Shown here: positions 25,890 to 35,099 of the stretch, piece by piece
Position numbering within the stretch: position 1 is the first letter of the stretch
Layout of the letters: the number at the start of each line of letters is the position of its first letter
Origin: Alphaproteobacteria bacterium
GTDB taxonomy: Bacteria; Pseudomonadota; Alphaproteobacteria; Rickettsiales; JADKJE01
Reading direction: 5' to 3'
Assembly: GCA_016722515.1 (NCBI GenBank)
Contig: JADKJE010000005.1
Coordinates: 62,001-126,000, forward strand
DNA: 64,000 bases
Made by a program: the position numbers and the translations under genes
The notes under the pieces: model-generated
The model's input: only the letters and a program-made list of their open reading frames with translations
The model's database searches: none
What the model was told of the DNA's origin: nothing

Positions 25890-27044
25890 TTATCGATTGA
25901 ATATGAATATATTTTCCTTGTTTGCTAAAGGTTTAAGCACTTTTTGAGAAAATGAAAGATGTGGTTCTTCGGGATTTTCTAAAGCGAGTTCATTCAATTC
26001 GCGCATGCACCATTTTTTAGCATGATGTGCGTGAGCTTTGACAATTAGATCTTCGATGATGCGTTGTTGGATATAGTATTTTGGATCATCAGGAAGTTCG
26101 AACTTCACACCATCGACCTTCAAAAAATCTTTTCCTGTTTCATCATCATGTTCAAAATCGCGATCAACTAATGTGCGTTTTTTATTAAGATCCTTCCGCC
26201 TAATAGTTTCTGGATGAAATTGTACCGATGTCAGGGGTAAATTAGCTTTAGTTTCCATCGATTCTAACGTGTTGTCGTCAGCTAAGCCAGTGACTATAAT
26301 ACTTTTCGGAAGATTATTGAAGTTCACACCCTGGTGGTGGGTGCTGTTTACATCAATCTGAAGGGGTCCATAAGGTGGCCTTGCTTTGGGGGCAAGGATG
26401 CCATAAAATGCACATCCGCCTTCAGGGCTTGGAGGTTTCACCGTGATTTTGTGGACAAAGACATGTTTTAAGTCACTTCTACAGTGGTCAATACCCCCAT
26501 CATCAGGATGAGGAACGACATCTGGAAGATGTTGATGCATTGACATGTTTTCCAGAACACCATATTGTTGATGAGATCCGCAGATGTTCAATGCTGGGGT
26601 GATGTAACATTCGGTGGAAAGGCGCAGTAGCCTTCGCATGAAAAGAGTACGCTGAGGAGGGCGGGCAATCTTTGCTTCTGGATGCTTTTCTTGGTTAAAT
26701 AATTCAGGTGGTATGTCTTTTGGGTCACCTAATAAAAACAACCCGTTAATTTGGCTGAGATATTCCTTAACCAAGGTATCAATTCGGTCTTTATATTTTT
26801 TTTCAAGCTGTTGGACAGGTAAGTGGTGATCTTCTTCTGCTATTTCCAGCCTTGTGTAATCGAGCAAGATCGGTTTATTAAAGTTGTTAGGAATCGTAAA
26901 TGTCTTCAAATTTTGCAGTTTTTCAGTTGATTCCTCCGTATAGACAGGCAAATCTTTAACATTGAGAATCCCTATCGTAGGTCTTGTGGGGAGAATTGAA
27001 TCTGATGAATATCGCGTTTTACTGAGTGGTAAAGATACTACCAT
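25890..27044 (-). CDS. Class I glutamine-amidotransferase-like (peptidase C26) protein
   Basis: A 384-residue protein with the layout of the gamma-glutamyl-hydrolase/PuuD group: NGLFLLGDPKDIPPELF (about 100-116), the nucleophile segment ALNICGSHQQYGV with Cys155, then STHHQGVN (about 234-241) and SVQFHPE with His277 and Glu279. So a Cys-His-Glu triad is present. The elbow ICGSHQ differs from the usual ICRGHQ or C-x-G-x-Q form, and there are long extra segments at the N-terminus, between the nucleophile and the His, and at the C-terminus. Substrate is unknown. It stands alone with no biosynthetic neighbours, and the extra regions could indicate an exported or effector-like hydrolase. Confidence 0.65.
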   Translation of the reverse strand: MVVSLPLSKTRYSSDSILPTRPTIGILNVKDLPVYTEESTEKLQNLKTFTIPNNFNKPILLDYTRLEIAEEDHHLPVQQLEKKYKDRIDTLVKEYLSQINGLFLLGDPKDIPPELFNQEKHPEAKIARPPQRTLFMRRLLRLSTECYITPALNICGSHQQYGVLENMSMHQHLPDVVPHPDDGGIDHCRSDLKHVFVHKITVKPPSPEGGCAFYGILAPKARPPYGPLQIDVNSTHHQGVNFNNLPKSIIVTGLADDNTLESMETKANLPLTSVQFHPETIRRKDLNKKRTLVDRDFEHDDETGKDFLKVDGVKFELPDDPKYYIQQRIIEDLIVKAHAHHAKKWCMRELNELALENPEEPHLSFSQKVLKPLANKENIFIFNR

Positions 27045-27309
27045 AATTTACCTATTTGCTAAGAATTAATGTCCATTAAGAAAAATAAAGAACTCAATTA
27101 ATACATTTATTGAATGATCAAAATTTATTAAATCGGCGATAAATAAACATTTTTATTCTTAGTTTTCAAGTTTTTTTTGTTGAGGTTATTTTTTCATTTA
27201 TACTGGGTGAATGATATTGGGTGTCATAAAAGATGACTGCATGGTGGTGGCGACCCATGTGCTGTTTGAATGGACAGATGGTGATTATGGATAAATGTAA
27301 CAAACAGGT

Positions 27310-28563
27310 CTAAGGGAAATGTTTTTGTGACCATGTTAATATTTCCTGCTTGGTAGGGAGGAAATGATGTTCTTCCCACCAGCTTTCTGCATGTTTTAGT
27401 CCCACGCCTATTTGTCTGCCGTGAAAGCCAAGGGCCATCAAGTCGCTACCTCGTACCGGAAATTCCGGAATAGCCCATTCCTGCGCCATCGTGTATAAGC
27501 GGTGCAGGTCATGGATGGAATCATGGCTGCAGTGGTGAAGCAATAATAAACCTATGTAATCATGCTTTCCAAGTTTTCGTATTAATTTTTTGGCCGATTG
27601 ATCATCACTGAAAATCAGGGCATCCCTTTGGTTGGTCTGACATAAATAGGTATGCAATATCTGACGTTCTTGGTTTGATATTTTCCAATGTTGACTTAAA
27701 TATTGGACGAGTGTTTCTGCCTCGTGATTGGGGATGGTCGATAAAAGGCAGGCAAGCCGTAAAACAGGATGGCTGGCTTCTGGATACGGGAATGAAATTA
27801 ACCGTTCAAGGGATGATAGTTCGATAGAAAATGGCAATATCTGCTCTAAAACATGATGTTGCTGCATGAGGTGGAGGCTTCCCATGGGAGATGGGGCTGC
27901 TATAATTTTTAACATTTCAGTGTGAATGCGTTCGGCTGACAGTTTTTTTAGTTGGGGAGCTAGCAACTCGCAGGCTTCAATTGCTTCGTTATCAACATTA
28001 CTCAGCGTACCGTAACGTGCATAAAAACGAAAGTAACGCAGAATGCGTAAGTAATCTTCCATGCAGCGATCTTTGGCATTACCCACGAAGCGGATGGTAT
28101 GGGTAAATAAATCCTCATAGCCTTTGGTATAATCATAAATTTTTCCATCCCAATCGGCAGATAAACTGTTAATGGTAAAGTCACGGCGCAGGGCATCAAG
28201 TGCCCAATCCTGGGTAAAAACAACATCTGCATGCCTGCCATCACACGATACATCTTGTCTGAGTGTCGTGATTTCAACGGGATGGTTATCGATGACAGCC
28301 GTAACCGTACCGTGTTTGAGACCCGTGGGTATCACTTTAACCGAATGTTGGGTCAGTATTTTCAACACATCATCGGGGGGGTGAGGGGTTGCGATATCGA
28401 TATCATCGCGGGGTAAGCCAAATAAAGCATCGCGTACACAACCTCCAACAAATCGTGCGTTATCAAAACCAAGTGCTTCAAAAATGATGCGGTTACTGGG
28501 TGAATGTAATATTTCTAAGGTGCGATCAGGCAGATGATAGGTTTGCACGGTCGTTACTTCCAC
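27310..28563 (-). CDS. CCA tRNA nucleotidyltransferase / poly(A) polymerase family
   Basis: Class II nucleotidyltransferase, 417 residues. It shows ARFVGGCVRDALFG and the metal-binding DDIDIATP near residue 55, then RRDFTINSLSADWDGKIYDY and the tRNA-binding region DYLRILRYFRFYARYG. The length and lack of an HD domain fit the alphaproteobacterial CCA-adding enzyme that completes tRNA 3' ends. A poly(A) polymerase role cannot be ruled out from sequence alone. The start overlaps the upstream small membrane-protein gene by 10 bases. Confidence 0.9.
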   Translation of the reverse strand: MEVTTVQTYHLPDRTLEILHSPSNRIIFEALGFDNARFVGGCVRDALFGLPRDDIDIATPHPPDDVLKILTQHSVKVIPTGLKHGTVTAVIDNHPVEITTLRQDVSCDGRHADVVFTQDWALDALRRDFTINSLSADWDGKIYDYTKGYEDLFTHTIRFVGNAKDRCMEDYLRILRYFRFYARYGTLSNVDNEAIEACELLAPQLKKLSAERIHTEMLKIIAAPSPMGSLHLMQQHHVLEQILPFSIELSSLERLISFPYPEASHPVLRLACLLSTIPNHEAETLVQYLSQHWKISNQERQILHTYLCQTNQRDALIFSDDQSAKKLIRKLGKHDYIGLLLLHHCSHDSIHDLHRLYTMAQEWAIPEFPVRGSDLMALGFHGRQIGVGLKHAESWWEEHHFLPTKQEILTWSQKHFP

Positions 28564-28829
28564 GAATCGGGATAAAATGTTCCATCTTTAATATGGGCAG
28601 GCTGATAGCGATCTTCCGGAACGGTATCGTGGCCAAAGAAAATAATCACCGCAAAACAGAGGATGACACCGATTAATGCGACCAAGGTAATCATCATATA
28701 GGATAAATCACTGCCGAGTATTGGTTTTAAACCAAGTCCCTTGCGTTTGCTTCCATACCAACGCCATAGGAAAAGCGCACCAACAATCAACAAGACTGGC
28801 CATAAATCATACAGGATAAATCGAAACAT
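28554..28829 (-). CDS. Small membrane protein, DUF6111-like
   Basis: A 91-residue protein with two membrane helices (about residues 8-24 and 44-67) separated by a basic loop (YGSKRKGLG). The C-terminal tail contains GHDTVPEDRYQPAHIKDG. Size, topology and translational coupling to the CCA-adding enzyme match the DUF6111 proteins found beside that gene in alphaproteobacteria. Function unknown. Confidence 0.7.
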   Translation of the reverse strand: MFRFILYDLWPVLLIVGALFLWRWYGSKRKGLGLKPILGSDLSYMMITLVALIGVILCFAVIIFFGHDTVPEDRYQPAHIKDGTFYPDSWK

Positions 28830-28926
28830 AAGCGATACCTCACATCCAATTTATTATGATGGATTGTTAAAGAAGGTTCAAGGGTGTTGCGGTATTTATC
28901 ATTATGGAACGTTAAATAATGTCTCT

Positions 28927-30357
28927 CTATGGTAGATCCGGTGAAACCTGCTTTTCGTTTAACCTTTGCTCTTGTATACGGCTACGGAAGCCTTTTTTAG
29001 AGGGCCCTTTTTCATCTTGGTTGATTTGGGATTGATCAAGATACGCTTCAAATGTCTTCCCAGACTTGTCCAATAATTCATGATTGGCACCTGCCTTTAT
29101 AAGCTGTTGTACCGCTTTAACATGGCCATGACTAGCTGCCAGATGCAAGGCTGTGAGACCATCGTTATTGACAGCATTAATGTCGAGGTCCTTTTTTATG
29201 AAGTCGGCTAAATTTGGAATAGATTCTGCACGCTGGACAAGGTAATGGAGGCCTGTATTTCCATTAAGATCTTTAGCATTTAAATCAGAAGGAATTGTTT
29301 TAAGAATGTGTTTGATTTTAACAGCGTTAGAATTAAACGCTTGAGGATCAAAGGAACGTGCAAAACCATGGAACATGGTTTGACCTTTGGCAGGATTATA
29401 ACTGAGACGATAGTTTTTATCTACTTTTAAACGCTTCCTTAATATGTCAGACTGAGCGGACTTAGGCAAATAATCCAGAGCTAATTTTTTCTCACTATCT
29501 TTAATGGTGGAATTAATGGCTTCATAACCGTTGGGTGCGTGTTTATGTTCCCATGTAATACCAATGCCCTTCAATGTATATTGGGTTTTTCCCAGTCCTG
29601 GTGTAAATGATTCATAGAGAATGGCTGCAATATCAGGATGGTTGCTCGCCGCATAATGCAGTGCCGTTTTCCCAAATACATCCTTCACATTAGGTGAACC
29701 ACCATGGTTGCGTATATATGTTATGTTTTTAACAAGAAGCTCTGTAGCGTTTCTGGTTAGATTTTGATGTTTTGGCGAGCACTTGACAATTAAATGCAGT
29801 GGCGTTTTCCCTTCAGCATTTGTGGCATTAATATCAGCCCCCAATTGATGTAATTTTTGTATGTTATCTGTTAAAATGCGGCTTGCCGCAAAATGAATGG
29901 GCTGATTCCCATGGATGTCCGCAGCATGAATGTTTGCACCATTGTTAACCAAAAAGGTGAGTGTGTGCATGTTTAAAAAATAAGTGCTGGCATAATGTAA
30001 TGGTGTTCTACCTAGGCTGTCGCATCCGTTAATCAAGTTAGCTATATCCGGTTCAGGATAATTTTTGATTAAGTGGTTGAGTAAATGACCGCGTTTGGTT
30101 TTGTTTTTAGCGCTAGTTCCTTCCGAAAATAGATGGAACAAGTTAATGTCTTTTACCAGAGTAGCAGTGTTAGGATCTGTACGCGTATATGTATCAAAGA
30201 CATTAATAGAATGGTTCTTAAGGTGTTTCTTAAATGTGGAAGCATCCATTTTTCTGATGCGCTTTAAGGTCAGTTCGGGGGCAATGTTTGTTATTGGCTT
30301 CTGACCATTTTCATTTTCCGCAGTTTCAACATTAATCTTTGATTGATTTTTTGACAT
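28927..30357 (-). CDS. Ankyrin-repeat protein, 476 residues
   Basis: The ATG at 30357 (MSKNQSKINVETAENEN) is preferred over the frame's earlier start because GGAG lies seven bases upstream. Ankyrin repeats occur in two sets: about residues 110-260 (SLGRTPLHYASTYFLNMHTL, HGNQPIHFAASRILTDNIQK, EGKTPLHLIVKC, FGKTALHYAASNHPDIAAIL) and 365-450 (NGNTGLHYLVQRAES, DGLTALHLAASHGHVKAVQQ). A non-repetitive block with KLALDYLPKSAQSDILRKRL lies between. No signal peptide is visible. Such proteins mediate protein binding and are often secreted effectors in host-associated bacteria, but secretion here is unproven. Confidence 0.82.
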   Translation of the reverse strand: MSKNQSKINVETAENENGQKPITNIAPELTLKRIRKMDASTFKKHLKNHSINVFDTYTRTDPNTATLVKDINLFHLFSEGTSAKNKTKRGHLLNHLIKNYPEPDIANLINGCDSLGRTPLHYASTYFLNMHTLTFLVNNGANIHAADIHGNQPIHFAASRILTDNIQKLHQLGADINATNAEGKTPLHLIVKCSPKHQNLTRNATELLVKNITYIRNHGGSPNVKDVFGKTALHYAASNHPDIAAILYESFTPGLGKTQYTLKGIGITWEHKHAPNGYEAINSTIKDSEKKLALDYLPKSAQSDILRKRLKVDKNYRLSYNPAKGQTMFHGFARSFDPQAFNSNAVKIKHILKTIPSDLNAKDLNGNTGLHYLVQRAESIPNLADFIKKDLDINAVNNDGLTALHLAASHGHVKAVQQLIKAGANHELLDKSGKTFEAYLDQSQINQDEKGPSKKGFRSRIQEQRLNEKQVSPDLP

Positions 30358-30375
30358 GTAAATCTCCATTATCAC

Positions 30376-30738
30376 TCAATTGTATTTTTATGTTACCAAT
30401 AAGAATGTTACATGAAAAATATGATAAAATTATGGCATTCATGTGGTTTATATTAAATTTCTATAAATATATTTATAATTATATTGTTTTTAATCGTTTT
30501 TTTGTTATAAAATTGTCTCATTCTCAGCGTTTGTCTTTTGCGCATGACTCAAATTCAATGCTATTCAGGCGAGAATGAGATTAACCTCAGTTTTAGATAA
30601 GGTAATATGGGACTCCATTTCTTGGTAGTAAATGGGTGCTTGCATACTCGACTATTCACGACTTTTTAGGTTAAAAGTCGTGTGAGTTGCCTATGAGTGT
30701 CGATTGAAAGGGGGCATGCAGTACCTGCACTTGTCGTG
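30376..30738. other. Gene-free, AT-rich interval with two inverted repeats
   Basis: I see no gene here. TCTCATTCTC (30516-30525) and GAGAATGAGA (30571-30580) are inverted, 45 bases apart. CACGACTTTT (30657-30666) and AAAAGTCGTG (30673-30682) form a perfect 10-bp stem with loop TAGGTT. The latter lies 60 bases past the xthA stop and may terminate it, although it lacks an outside T-run. The AT-rich part (30420-30510) probably contains the ankyrin gene promoter. Confidence 0.4.
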
Positions 30739-31542
30739 CTAAGCGACTAAATCCATAACTACCGGCACATGATCCGATGGTTGTGGCCAATCGCGGGCTT
30801 CTTTAAAGAAGTTGATTGCTTTACAGGCTTTGACTAGTGGCGGAGTTACCCAGATATGATCGAGCCTGCGGCCGCGATCAGATTTTTTCCAATCCTGATT
30901 GCGGTAGCTCCACCAGCTATAAAGTTTAGCGGGTTCTGGTACAAAATGACGGGCAACATCAACCCAGGTGAGGGATTGATACAGTTGGTGAAGATGATCG
31001 ACTTCAATGGGTGTATGGCTGACCACATCCAGGAGTTGTTTATGTGACCATACATCATGCTCCAACGGGGCTATGTTTAAATCACCTACCAGGATCATGG
31101 GTTTAGAAGAGGCTCGATTGTCTTTAAACCATTGGGTCATATCTTGAACAAAATTAAGTTTGTGCGCAAATTTTGGATTTTGTACGGGATCGGCTATGTC
31201 GCCACCGGCAGGGACATAAAAATTATGCAGTTCAATGCCATTGGCAAGCGTTACCGCAATATGCCGTGTATCGTCCTTTCCTCCGAGTTTCAATGTTTCA
31301 AATTCGATAAAGGGAATTTTTGAGAGGATGGTAACGCCGTTATACGATTTTTCTCCACTGAAGGTGACATACGGATAGCCAAGGGCCTGGCAATCTAAAC
31401 GTGGAAAAAATGGATCTGCGACTTTGGTTTCTTGAAGGCAGATAATATCTGGTTGAAGGTCCTTACTCAGTTGTGCCAATAGAGGCATACGCAAACGGAT
31501 AGAATTAATATTCCAAGTAACCAGGCGAAGATGATTAGGCAT
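30739..31542 (-). CDS. xthA: Exodeoxyribonuclease III XthA
   Basis: AP endonuclease/3'-5' exonuclease of base-excision repair. It has 267 residues. LVTWNINSIRLRMPLL, DIICLQETKV (catalytic Glu), LVGDLNIAP and the C-terminal SDHVPVVMDL (catalytic Asp-His) are all present. The start overlaps the ubiB stop by eight bases, so the genes are coupled. Confidence 0.95.
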   Translation of the reverse strand: MPNHLRLVTWNINSIRLRMPLLAQLSKDLQPDIICLQETKVADPFFPRLDCQALGYPYVTFSGEKSYNGVTILSKIPFIEFETLKLGGKDDTRHIAVTLANGIELHNFYVPAGGDIADPVQNPKFAHKLNFVQDMTQWFKDNRASSKPMILVGDLNIAPLEHDVWSHKQLLDVVSHTPIEVDHLHQLYQSLTWVDVARHFVPEPAKLYSWWSYRNQDWKKSDRGRRLDHIWVTPPLVKACKAINFFKEARDWPQPSDHVPVVMDLVA

Positions 31543-32986
31543 GCAGTACCATCCAAAGTGCTAAAAGCAGTGCAGCGAGTGAAATAACACTTGTCCATAC
31601 CGTATGATTTTGGGCTTTATTGAGTTCTGCAAGAGAGGTCGGATGGAGCTTTAGCCCTTCTTGGGAAGTGGTAAGAACCCATTGTTGCAGGGATTGAGTG
31701 AGCAATGGAACCTGCTTTATGGTTTGCTTAAATTGTTGATGGACTTCGGTTGCCCTGGCTTTCCAGCCTAAATTCTGCACGGCCCATTCTTTCATCCACG
31801 GCTCAGCAAGTTCCCACATATTGGCATGAGGGGCAAGGGTTGAACCCAGACCTTCAATCAAGAGCATCGTTTTTTGCAGCAATAATAGTTGCGGCTGTGT
31901 TTCCATGCTGAAATCCTGGGTAATTTTAAAGAGTTGTTTCAGCAGTTTACCAATGGATAAATGCGAAAAAGGTTTTCCAACGATTGGTTCACCAATCGAC
32001 CGGCAAGCAAGCGCAAATGTAGCCACGTTTGTATCGGCAGGAATGTAACCGGCATCCAGATGCACCTGGGCAATATGATGATAGTCACGATGGATGAATC
32101 CGCGCAAAATTTCGGCAACAAAGCGGCGGGTGGATTGGTCAAGCCGTCCCATGATACCAAAATCGACAAGGGCAATATTGCCATCGTGCTTGACCAGGAT
32201 ATTACCGGGGTGTAAATCGCCATGAAAAAAACCATCGCGATAGGTTTGATTGAAAAAAGTATGCGACAGATGACGGGTCAGCATATCCAGATTATGTCCG
32301 GCATTGATAAGTGCTTCACGGTTATGGATGGGAATGCCATTGATCCATTCAAGCGTCAGCACGTGTTTGGCAGTACGATCCCAATCAATGGCGGGTACGT
32401 AAACGCCTTCATCCTGTTTAAGGTTATCACGTAATTCTGAGGCAGCAGCACCTTCAAACCGTAAATCCATTTCGAATCGAAGCATTTCGGTAAACGTGTT
32501 GATGACGTCAATTAAACGCAGGCGTTTTAAGCTTTCACACTGGCTAAACCAGCTGGCAATACGCCGTAGAAAAGTAAGGTCACGGTTAATCCTTCTTTCA
32601 ATGCCTGGGCGTAATACCTTTACGGCCACATCACGGCCATCGGTGGTGATTGCGCGATGAATTTGAGCGATCGAGGCGGCAGCAACGGGTTGCTGATTGA
32701 ATTCTTTAAACAGCGAATGAATCGATGTACCTAGCGATTTTTCGATGGTGCGCATGGCTTTGCGTGCGTCAAACGGTGGGAGGCGATCACGAAGCATGCC
32801 TAGGGCATCGGCAGCATCATCGCCAACAATATCAGGGCGAATCGACAGGGTTTGTCCAAGTTTAATGAAAGTCGGTCCTAATGAAACGAAGCAAAAACAC
32901 ATGCAGCGCCCTTTCAACTTGCGAGGACAAACTCCGTAAAGCACTAATAAAATGAAAATATGAGAAAAACGAAATAATGTATACAT
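31535..32986 (-). CDS. ubiB: Ubiquinone biosynthesis protein UbiB
   Basis: ABC1/COQ8-type atypical kinase needed for ubiquinone synthesis. I take the ATG at 32986, which has AGGG in position; the frame extends to 33031 into ubiE. Landmarks are FIKLGQTLSIRPDIVGDDAA, VAAASIAQIHRA, and HGDLHPGNILVKHDGNIALVD with DFGIMGRLDQ. A hydrophobic segment near the C-terminus (VISLAALLLALWMVL) fits the membrane anchor. Confidence 0.95.
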   Translation of the reverse strand: MYTLFRFSHIFILLVLYGVCPRKLKGRCMCFCFVSLGPTFIKLGQTLSIRPDIVGDDAADALGMLRDRLPPFDARKAMRTIEKSLGTSIHSLFKEFNQQPVAAASIAQIHRAITTDGRDVAVKVLRPGIERRINRDLTFLRRIASWFSQCESLKRLRLIDVINTFTEMLRFEMDLRFEGAAASELRDNLKQDEGVYVPAIDWDRTAKHVLTLEWINGIPIHNREALINAGHNLDMLTRHLSHTFFNQTYRDGFFHGDLHPGNILVKHDGNIALVDFGIMGRLDQSTRRFVAEILRGFIHRDYHHIAQVHLDAGYIPADTNVATFALACRSIGEPIVGKPFSHLSIGKLLKQLFKITQDFSMETQPQLLLLQKTMLLIEGLGSTLAPHANMWELAEPWMKEWAVQNLGWKARATEVHQQFKQTIKQVPLLTQSLQQWVLTTSQEGLKLHPTSLAELNKAQNHTVWTSVISLAALLLALWMVLHA

Positions 32987-32993
32987 CCAGACC

Positions 32994-33758
32994 CTATACC
33001 TTCCATCCCGAATGAATGGCGACAATACCACCCGTCAGCGAACGAAACTGCACTTGTTTAAAGCTCGCTTCCTGAATCAGGTTAGCAAAATGTTGCGGCG
33101 ATGGAAACATGCGGATGCTTTCGACCAGATATTGATAGCTGTCACGATCACCTGCAATCCATTCGCCAAGCTGAGGAATGACCTTAAAGGAGTAAAAATC
33201 ATAGGGGATCTTTACAAGACTGTTGGGAGTGGGTGAAAATTCCAGGCAGAGGAAACGACCTCCAGGTTTGAGAACGCGGTAGGCTTCTTTGAGTGCCTTA
33301 AGGCGATCCGTTACATTACGGATACCAAAGCTGATCGTGTAGTAATCAAAGTGATTATCGGGAAATGGCAGTTGTTCTGCATTAGCCGTAACGCATTCAA
33401 ATCGGCCTATCATATTGGCATCGACCAAACGATCATGGCCTTCACTTAACATGGAAGCATTGATGTCACTAACGGTGGCATGGCCCGTTTGGGTTTTGCG
33501 CAAGAACCGTAATGAGATATCGGCGGTGCCGCCGGCAACATCTAATAGTCTGCTGTTTTCACGGGGATTGAGCATGTTTAAGAATTCATGCTTCCACAGG
33601 TGATGCACGCCCATGCTCATCACATTGTTCATCAAATCATATTTGGGAGCAACCCGGTTGAAAACAGATTTTACCGCCGAGATTTTTTCGGTCAGTGGAA
33701 TGGTTTTAAACCCAAAATCGGTGGTTTCTTGAGAGTGGTTAGGTGTTTCTGGTTTCAT
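32994..33758 (-). CDS. ubiE: Demethylmenaquinone/2-polyprenyl-benzoquinol methyltransferase UbiE
   Basis: SAM-dependent C-methyltransferase of ubiquinone (and menaquinone) synthesis. About 254 residues from MKPETPNHS; an ATG six codons upstream is also possible and neither has a clear ribosome site. VFNRVAPKYDLMNNVMSMGV, the SAM site LLDVAGGTADISLRF, and the C-terminal FGIRNVTDRLKALKEAYRVL and LEFSPT are characteristic. ubiB follows at once. Confidence 0.96.
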   Translation of the reverse strand: MKPETPNHSQETTDFGFKTIPLTEKISAVKSVFNRVAPKYDLMNNVMSMGVHHLWKHEFLNMLNPRENSRLLDVAGGTADISLRFLRKTQTGHATVSDINASMLSEGHDRLVDANMIGRFECVTANAEQLPFPDNHFDYYTISFGIRNVTDRLKALKEAYRVLKPGGRFLCLEFSPTPNSLVKIPYDFYSFKVIPQLGEWIAGDRDSYQYLVESIRMFPSPQHFANLIQEASFKQVQFRSLTGGIVAIHSGWKV

Positions 33759-33964
33759 AGCTATCGAAATTAGCATGGGGAGCCGATTTTCGCAATGGGA
33801 TTGAAGAGTGATTCATGTAAGGGATGTGAGTCCCTACCTATGTTTGAGTTATGCTGGCGTTGGTATGGGTTTTCTTTGATTGAATTTTCCTAATAAACTA
33901 TAGCTTTGTTTGATAGAGAAAATCATGATACACATAACGTCTTGCCATTCATAAGAGATGAGAT

Positions 33965-34684
33965 ATGGAACATAAACCAACAATTTTAATCACGGGAGCA
34001 GCGGTTCGCTTGGGAAGGGAATTGGCTCTAGGACTGGCCAGACGAGGTTTTTCCATTGCGGTGCATTATTATCACCATCAGCAGGAGGCTCAGAAGTTGA
34101 TTGATGAGATTCGGGAGCTGAATGTTGAGTGCCAGGGATTTTGTTATAATTTGTTGGAAGAAGGAACCGCTGACGCTTTAATTGAAGAGGTTATTCAATC
34201 CATACCAGGCTTAGGTGTGGTGATTAACAGCGCAGCTATCATTCAAAAAGCAACCCTGCTTACGACCTGTTACGAGGATTATGACTCGTTATTTGCGCTG
34301 AACCTTAAAGCGCCGTTTTTTATTACGCAGGCTTTTGCAAAACGATGCCAACAAGGCCAGGTGATTAATATATTGGATACCTATATTACTAAAGATAAAA
34401 CGCCGTATTTTGGATATTTAATAACCAAAAAGGCCCTTGCTGCATTTACCCAAATGGCGGCCTATGAATTAGCTCCTGGCATCCGTGTAAATGGGATCTG
34501 TCCAGGACTCGTGATGTCAGCCGGAAGACAAGACGAGGAGTTTTATAAGCGCAAGTTAGAGCAATTACCGCTTAAATCATTGCCAACCCCTCAACAGGTT
34601 GTGGATGCAGCCTTCATGATTATTGAGTCACCTTATTTAACCGGACAGCTTATATCTGTGGATAGCGGCGAACATTTATTGTAA
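33965..34684 (+). CDS. SDR oxidoreductase, probably FolM-type pteridine reductase
   Basis: Short-chain dehydrogenase, 239 residues. It shows the NADP-binding ILITGAAVRLGRELALGLAR, NSAAI as the NAG-like motif, YLITKKA as the YxxxK catalytic motif, and NGICPGLV. The TGAxxRxG form with an Arg fits NADPH-dependent pteridine reductases (FolM, dihydromonapterin reductase). folB follows nine bases downstream, supporting a role in folate/pterin metabolism. The exact substrate is inferred. Confidence 0.8.
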   Translation: MEHKPTILITGAAVRLGRELALGLARRGFSIAVHYYHHQQEAQKLIDEIRELNVECQGFCYNLLEEGTADALIEEVIQSIPGLGVVINSAAIIQKATLLTTCYEDYDSLFALNLKAPFFITQAFAKRCQQGQVINILDTYITKDKTPYFGYLITKKALAAFTQMAAYELAPGIRVNGICPGLVMSAGRQDEEFYKRKLEQLPLKSLPTPQQVVDAAFMIIESPYLTGQLISVDSGEHLL

Positions 34685-34693
34685 TATGGTTTC

Positions 34694-35050
34694 ATGACTC
34701 TATCTGTTTCGATCAATCAATTAGAATGTTGGGTAAATCTTGGTGTCTATGCCTGGGAGCAGGTGCGACCGCGCCTTGTTTTGGTTTCGGTTCATTTTAC
34801 CTATAGCTCATCACACACGATAGAGGATGATACTATAAAACAGGCGCTGGATTATCATACACTCAGCGACCATATTCGGCAATTGCTCGGAGCACAGCGG
34901 TTTCAATTGATAGAAACGGCAGCACAGCATATAGCCGATTTTGTGCTTGAGGACCCACGCGTTGAGGATGTCACTGTGTGGGTCAATAAACCGGGGGCGG
35001 TGGTTGAGGCAACCTCCATTGAGGTGTCTGTTTATAAAACAAAATCATAA
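34694..35050 (+). CDS. folB: Dihydroneopterin aldolase FolB
   Basis: Cleaves 7,8-dihydroneopterin to 6-hydroxymethyl-dihydropterin in folate synthesis. It has 118 residues. The pattern CWVNLGVYAWEQVRPRLVLV, the conserved ALDYHTLSDHI, QLIETAAQHIADFVL and a closing VNKPGAV are family features. The FolX epimerase is a close relative and cannot be fully excluded. Confidence 0.85.
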   Translation: MTLSVSINQLECWVNLGVYAWEQVRPRLVLVSVHFTYSSSHTIEDDTIKQALDYHTLSDHIRQLLGAQRFQLIETAAQHIADFVLEDPRVEDVTVWVNKPGAVVEATSIEVSVYKTKS

Positions 35051-35099
35051 AACACGACTCTAAAAACATAGAAAGACAAACCTTATATCAAGGGGATGA

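Noticed and set aside
27233..27313. 26-codon frame MTAWWWRPMCCLNGQ... resembling a Trp-rich leader peptide
   Set aside because: No trp operon or attenuator follows on this strand; downstream is the antisense of the CCA-adding enzyme gene. Chance remains the simplest explanation.
30339..30578. 79-codon plus-strand frame in the AT-rich interval
   Set aside because: Composition is driven by AT-rich DNA, it overlaps the start region of the ankyrin gene, and it has no ribosome site.
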